From positions 1-9,371 of the forward strand of contig JAZUGF010000156.1 in NCBI GenBank assembly GCA_045641065.1: DNA of 9,371 nt, in the 5' to 3' direction. Under the pieces are notes generated by a model, which was not told the origin of the DNA, made no database searches, and was given only the letters and a program-made list of their open reading frames with translations. This DNA comes from UBA1723 sp045641065. GTDB taxonomy: Bacteria; Bacteroidota; Bacteroidia; Bacteroidales; Paludibacteraceae. The first letter of the stretch is position 1, and every line of letters begins with the position of its first letter. Made by a program: the position numbers and the translations under genes. Below, in pieces: positions 7,180 through 9,371 of the stretch.

Positions 7180-7188
7180 AAAACGAAC

Positions 7189-7215
7189 ACGGATTGAACG
7201 GATCACTCGGATGAT
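7189..7215. repeat. Degenerate 9-bp repeat, three units
   Basis: ACGGATTGA (7189-7197), ACGGATCAC (7198-7206) and TCGGATGAT (7207-7215) share CGGAT at an exact 9-base period. It lies between the terminator and the promoter of the regulator gene. It resembles the degenerate 'cacggatt' tracts found between genes in Bacteroidota and may have no function; an operator role is conceivable but unsupported. Confidence 0.4.
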
Positions 7216-7262
7216 TCTTCATGAGATTTGTGGTGTAAATCAAATGGTTTGGAATCTTCATT

Positions 7263-7294
7263 ATTGTTTTGATATTATAAAATTATTATTTTTG
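7263..7294 (+). promoter_or_regulatory. Bacteroidota-type promoter for the AlbA_2 gene
   Basis: The -7 element TATTTTTG (7287-7294) matches the Bacteroidota consensus TAnnTTTG at every fixed position. ATTG (7263-7266) matches three of four bases of the -33 element TTTG, with a 20-bp spacer, which is within the normal 19-21 range. Transcription would begin near 7300, leaving an AT-rich leader of about 48 bases before ATG7349 with no Shine-Dalgarno, as usual in this phylum. It lies just downstream of the terminator, so this gene is its own unit. Confidence 0.6.
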
Positions 7295-7348
7295 TAGATT
7301 AGTAAAAGATATTTTAATAATCAAACTAAGAACTAAATAACGAGATTT

Positions 7349-7783
7349 ATGTTTAGTCAAGAAGAATTGAAAAAAATGTTGAACACACTTCTGACACTCC
7401 CTGCTGAGACGGAGATAGTAGAGTTTAAGAAAGCTGAAAATTCTTTTTCGGATACTGATTTAGGAGAATATTTCTCTGCTTTATCAAATGAAGCAAATCT
7501 TAAGAATGTATCGATAGGATGGTTGGTCTTTGGTGTTGACAACATCACACATAAAGTGTTGGGAACTAACTATAAACGTTCGCGTCCTTTGTTGGATGAA
7601 ATGAAGAAAAAGTTGGCCGATCAAACTACGAATCGTATCACATTTGATGAAATTTATGAAGTGATGTACGATGGGAAACGAGTGGTTATGTTCCAGATAC
7701 CAGCTGCTCCCAAGGGAATACCGATTGCATATAAAGGGCATTATTATGGAAGAGACGGGGAGAGTCTTGTGGCTTTGAATTAA
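7349..7783 (+). pseudogene. AlbA_2 (Schlafen-type) domain: N-terminal part of an interrupted ATP-binding regulator
   Basis: The 144 residues from ATG7349 form an AlbA_2 domain: AETEIVEFKKAENSF (19-33) with the conserved E--EFK, then LGEYFSALSNEANL (38-51), the central strand GWLVFGVDN (57-65), DEIYEVMYDGKRVVMFQIPAAPKGIPIAYKG (100-130), and HYYGRDGESL (131-140), which normally ends the domain and leads straight into a linker. AlbA_2 domains bind nucleic acid in many COG2865-type regulators and in Schlafen relatives. Here translation stops at TAA7781-7783, directly after ALN. The next half of the protein continues in the same frame, so this is one gene interrupted by a stop. The domain could fold and bind alone, but would lack the ATPase-like and winged-helix parts. 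The promoter at 7263-7294 serves it. Confidence 0.8.
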
Positions 7784-7798
7784 CATGAGATAGAATTG
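7781..7798 (+). other. In-frame TAA joining two halves of one gene, with a possible TTG restart
   Basis: Reading through the TAA at 7781-7783 gives ...GESLVALN-stop-HEIELIRTQVNFVDDW..., a smooth linker of the kind normally found between the AlbA_2 and ATP-binding domains, with no loss of frame (7349 and 7796 are both in frame 2). A single change, for example from TTA or CAA, would explain it. ATG7785 is out of frame and meets TAG at once (ATG AGA TAG). The nearest in-frame restart codon is TTG7796, 12 bases after the stop; the next in-frame ATG is at 7937. Confidence 0.75.
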
Positions 7799-9010
7799 AT
7801 AAGAACACAGGTCAATTTTGTTGATGATTGGAGTGCAGAAATAATACCAGAGGCAACAATAGAAGATCTTGATCCCAATGCAATTGCGAAAGCAAGAGAG
7901 AATTATGCGAATAAGCATGAATACTTAAGAACTGAGATGCGTGAATGGTCAGATATTCAATTTCTTAATAATGCTAAAATAACAAGGAATGGAAAAATAA
8001 CAAATGCGGCCATTATCCTTCTTGGAAAAGAAACTAGCGAAGTGTTATTGACTCCTGCTGTATGTAAATTGCGTTGGATAGTAAAGGATAGTATGGGGAT
8101 AGAGCGAGACTATATGATAAAATCTTGTCCGATGATTTTGTCTGTTGATAGTATATATGAAAAAATAAGAAATCTAAAATACAGACATATAAATCCATCA
8201 CTACAGACATTGTTTCCTGATGAAATGGATACTTACGAACCATATGTGATTAGAGAGGCGTTAAATAATGCCATTGCTCATCAGGATTATAGTAAAGGGG
8301 GCATGATCAATGTAGTAGAATACGAAGACAAATTGGTATTTTCTAATTTGGGTAATTTTATTCCAGGTTCTATACAGAAGGTATTAGTTAGTGATGCTCC
8401 AGAGGAAAGATATCATAATCGTTTTCTAGCATCTGCGATGGTTGAGTTGAAAATGGTGGATACCATTGGCAGTGGAATAAAAAAGATGTTTGGATTCCAA
8501 CGCCGAAGACTTTTCCCAATGCCTGATTATGAATTAGCTGATGAAAAAGTGAAGGTTACTATAATAGGAAAAGTACTTGACTTAAAATATGCCAATATGT
8601 TAGCCCAAAATACAAAGCTAACGCTTCCTGTGATTGAAATGTTGAATAGAGTGCAGTTAGGTCAGTTTTTGACAGATGTTGAAATTAAGTATTTACGAAA
8701 ACACAACTTAATAGAAGGTCGAAAAAGTGCATTGACTATCAGCAAACCTTTAGCACAAAAAGTAGGGCAGATAGCATCTTACACCTTAAACAAAGGATTT
8801 GATGACGATTATTATCGTGATCTTATTGTCAAGGCTCTAAAGCAACATGGTTCATTGAGTAGAAAAGATGTAGATGCATTATTGATAAAAAAATTACCTG
8901 ATGTACGTGGTGAAAAACAAAAAAATTATAAAATAGGACACCTTTTGTCTCAATTACGTGTTGCTGGAAAGATAAAGGTTGGAGAGAAAAAACGTTGGCT
9001 TTTAGCGTGA
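7796..9010 (+). pseudogene. GHKL ATPase-like and winged-helix part of the interrupted AlbA_2 regulator
   Basis: Counting from TTG7796, the 404 residues hold the rest of the regulator. EPYVIREALNNAIAHQDYS (148-166) is the N box of a RecG-C-terminal-like HATPase_c_4 domain (Glu154, Asn157-158, His162). VFSNLGNFIPGSI (181-193) is the first glycine box and DTIGSGIKKMF (222-232) the second. A winged-helix segment ends the protein: DLIVKALKQHGSLSRKDVDALL (342-363) and KIGHLLSQLRVAGKIKVGEKKRWLL (379-403), suited to DNA binding. Added to the first half, the product is about 550 residues, normal for these AlbA_2/ATP-binding regulators. It has no good start of its own and needs read-through or restart. 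The conserved motifs look intact, so the stop may be recent, a sequencing error, or used. No partner gene is obvious. Confidence 0.8.
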
Positions 9011-9014
9011 TATG

Positions 9015-9068
9015 AAGTTCTCGCAACATGTAATTTTTGCGAGAACTTTGCGAGAACTTTGCGAGAAC
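9015..9068. repeat. 11-bp tandem triplication with a 12-bp inverted repeat
   Basis: TTTGCGAGAAC occurs three times without a gap at 9036-9046, 9047-9057 and 9058-9068, all identical. Just upstream, AAGTTCTCGCAA (9015-9026) is the exact reverse complement of TTGCGAGAACTT (9037-9048), giving a 12-bp hairpin with a 10-base loop, 5 bases after the regulator stop codon. The same 5' arm can pair with the second or third repeat copy as well. The hairpin may act as a weak terminator. The repeat sits at the left end of the epimerase remnant. Confidence 0.75.
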
Positions 9069-9288
9069 TGTTGAAATCATCAGATACTTCGCTAAGACCG
9101 CCGGTCATAAGATTTGGATCACGAAGTTGCTGAATCCATTTGTGTGGTTGGGAAGCTTTGTGTTGCAGCCGATCAATAAGATGTTTGCGACGTACTACTA
9201 CGATCCTGAGATGAGCAAGATGGAGTTTGACTACCAGCTGGTGAGCTTCGAGGAGAGTCTGAAGAGGGTAGCGGAATCAATGAAATAA
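9037..9288 (+). pseudogene. C-terminal remnant of an extended SDR sugar-nucleotide epimerase
   Basis: The frame is open only from 9034 (TAA at 9031-9033), and its first part is the 11-bp repeat. From about base 9070 it reads like the C-terminus of an NAD-dependent epimerase/dehydratase from capsule loci: VEIIRYFAKTAGHKIWITKLLNPFVWLGSFVLQPINKMF, then YYYDPEMSKMEFDYQLVSFEESLKRVAESMK. The GxxGxxG dinucleotide-binding motif and the YxxxK active site of the SDR fold are absent, so it cannot be a working enzyme; some 70-75% of a usual 300-residue protein is missing. GC is higher (28 of 60 in 9181-9240) than in the capsule genes. A complete parent copy may exist elsewhere, or the AlbA_2 segment may have replaced the 5' part. 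The family call is from recall of C-terminal patterns. Confidence 0.55.
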
Positions 9289-9309
9289 CGTTGACGTTAA
9301 CGATAACTG

Positions 9310-9336
9310 GTAGAGACGGGGCATGTCCCCGTCTTT
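9310..9336 (+). terminator. GTAG-hairpin: intrinsic terminator or second REP-like element
   Basis: GTAG (9310-9313) is followed by AGACGGGG (9314-9321), a 5-base loop CATGT and CCCCGTCT (9327-9334), a perfect 8-bp GC-rich stem, then a short T-run (the last T of the stem plus 9335-9336). It lies 21 bases after the epimerase-remnant stop and would end + strand transcripts. The GTAG at its foot and its orientation match the element at 7087-7114. TTTTAAAACGAA follows at 9341-9352, as it also does at 7176-7187. Confidence 0.65.
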
Positions 9337-9371
9337 GCTGTTTTAAAACGAAATAGGAACGTAAAATTTCC

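Noticed and set aside
7189..7215. 9-bp period repeat as an operator or iteron
   Set aside because: Only three degenerate units are present, with no replication gene nearby. It resembles common intergenic tracts in this phylum, so it is listed only as a repeat.
7781..7800. Frameshift between the two AlbA_2 halves
   Set aside because: Both ORFs are in the same frame, so no insertion or deletion is needed; only the TAA codon interrupts the gene.
7484..7918. Minus-strand 144-codon ORF spanning the TAA between the two AlbA_2 halves
   Set aside because: It is antisense to well-conserved AlbA_2 sequence, its product (Cys, Ile and His rich) matches nothing I recognise, and no promoter is seen. It is a shadow of the + strand gene.
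9015..9068. CRISPR array
   Set aside because: The repeats are 11 bp, directly abutting with no spacers, and no cas genes are present.

Overview
The window looks like the downstream part of a capsular or surface polysaccharide locus from a Bacteroidales bacterium (Bacteroides, Parabacteroides or a relative). The support is indirect: very AT-rich glycosyltransferase genes packed head to tail, starts without Shine-Dalgarno sequences, one good match to the Bacteroidota sigma-factor promoter (ATTG, 20 bp, TATTTTTG at 7263-7294), and gene families typical of capsule loci in this order. The genus cannot be fixed from the sequence alone.

Region 1 (1-6658) is the polysaccharide operon, all on the + strand. 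It runs: 3' end of an EpsG-type polymerase (Wzy role), GT2 glycosyltransferase, GT4-like glycosyltransferase, hexapeptide-repeat acyltransferase, two more GT2 enzymes, a second hexapeptide-repeat acyltransferase, a 163-base gap that may hold a short hydrophobic ORF, and a NodB-fold polysaccharide deacetylase. The four glycosyltransferases would extend a lipid-linked repeat unit on the cytoplasmic side, the acyltransferases and deacetylase would decorate it, and the EpsG protein would polymerise the exported units. Most genes are separated by only 3-5 bases or overlap slightly, so they are probably co-translated.

Region 2 (6659-7348) is a boundary. Base composition jumps (25% GC in 2161-2220, 53% in 6781-6840), a 78-residue protein resembling the C-terminal domain of RNA polymerase alpha appears, and a dense run of inverted repeats follows. 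This run includes a REP-like element (GTAG plus a GNRA-capped hairpin) and a strong intrinsic terminator, and then comes the promoter of the next gene.

Region 3 (7349-9010) is one AlbA_2/Schlafen-type ATP-binding regulator gene cut in two by an in-frame TAA at 7781-7783. Both halves are in the same frame and join into a normal-looking protein of about 550 residues, so this is a nonsense mutation, a read-through site or a sequencing error, not two unrelated genes.

Region 4 (9011-9371) holds an 11-bp tandem triplication that also forms a 12-bp inverted repeat, the orphan C-terminal fragment of a sugar-nucleotide epimerase, and a second GTAG-hairpin. The two GTAG-hairpins, each followed further on by the same 12 bases (TTTTAAAACGAA), bracket the AlbA_2 gene and the epimerase remnant. 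No complete new system is evident; the best leads are this bracketed segment, the interrupted regulator and the alpha-CTD-like small protein.
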